64,000 nt of DNA, from contig JAWUZG010000032.1 of assembly GCA_036785705.1 (NCBI GenBank), positions 12,666,001 through 12,730,000 of the forward strand. The letters run 5' to 3'. This stretch comes from Acanthornis magna. Lineage: Eukaryota; Chordata; Aves; Passeriformes; Acanthizidae. A program made the translations under genes and the position numbers. The notes beneath the pieces were generated by a model. It did not search any database and had not been told where the DNA came from. It was given only the letters and a program-made list of their open reading frames with translations. This document shows, piece by piece, positions 63,601-64,000 of this stretch (position 1 is its first letter; the number at the start of each line of letters is the position of its first letter).

Positions 63601-64000
63601 GGGAGCACATGCAATAGAAATTGCAAGTTATCTGTTATTTGTCAGGAGATCTTGCCAAAATATTTTCAAAAATAATCATTTCATGATGCCTTATTAAGTA
63701 ACACAGTTTGAACATCCCTTTCCAAACACATGCTGTGTCTTTTTAGATACATTTTTTCAGCTGAATTAACTGCTCCTCTTTCACAAGCTCCACAGTTCTT
63801 CTAAGAAACTTCTCTACATAAAATTGTCTAAGCTGTCTTCATTGGGCACATACGCTTATTAGGCATATATTAACTTAACCAATATGTCTACTTGACACGA
63901 TGCAGTGCTGCACAGAGAATCCCAAAGCAGTTCCAAAGAAATCAGAGAGATATCTGAAGCTGCATCAGCCTGTTCTTTCCACAAGACTAAGGTATCCAGC
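60640..64000. other. Noncoding stretch, nothing recognised
   Basis: About 3.4 kb without a supported gene, RNA or known repeat. An acceptor-like T-run plus CCAG at about 63590 has no usable exon behind it. Confidence 0.5.

Overview
This 64 kb window looks like noncoding vertebrate DNA from a bird. Recent CR1 LINE fragments dominate the recognisable repeats: they are truncated, and several keep the ATCATAGA/ATTCTATGATT-type 3' tail typical of avian CR1. There are also retroviral solo LTRs of the kinds common in songbirds. No L1, Alu or B-type SINE, rRNA, tRNA or CRISPR was seen. Assignment to a passerine is an inference, resting mainly on the ERVL-like LTR at about 26.8-27.2 kb. The base composition is AT-rich with short GC-rich islands.

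No complete protein-coding gene was found. Nearly all open frames are short, and many need TTG, CTG or GTG as a start, which is not credible for a vertebrate gene. The window reads as intergenic desert or the inside of a very long intron. Two stretches on the + strand (49736-49862 and 60471-60639) have a strong pyrimidine tract and AG in front, an open frame, and a GT donor behind. They are listed as candidate exons of unknown identity, at low confidence.

Layout: 0-8.8 kb holds a 34-unit AT microsatellite, AT-rich and A-rich simple sequence and otherwise unremarkable DNA. At 8.8-10.1 kb there is a CR1 fragment (minus), a local 14-bp-unit tandem, an approximately 85-bp block present twice, and a GC-rich island. 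At 16.3 and 21.2-22.0 kb lie two more CR1 copies (minus); the larger keeps readable but frameshifted reverse transcriptase C-terminus. At 26.8-27.2 kb is the 3' part of an ERVL-like LTR (plus). At 36.7-37.2 kb a long pyrimidine tract is followed by a compound ATG/ATC/TAG microsatellite. GT repeats occur at 41.2 and 45.3 kb, and a CR1 3' end (plus) at 46.8-47.0 kb.

The clearest structural signals are in the last 11 kb. A 554-bp GC-rich solo LTR lies at 53134-53687, flanked by a perfect 6-bp target duplication (CTCCAG). A 296-bp solo LTR lies at 57803-58098 on the minus strand, flanked by a perfect 6-bp duplication (CCCAAA), and sits inside an ancient CR1/L3-like LINE fragment. This nested insertion gives a relative age order. 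I found no sign of an undescribed multi-gene system here; the observations worth a second look are the solo LTRs, the nested insertion, the candidate exons and several local duplications and palindromes.
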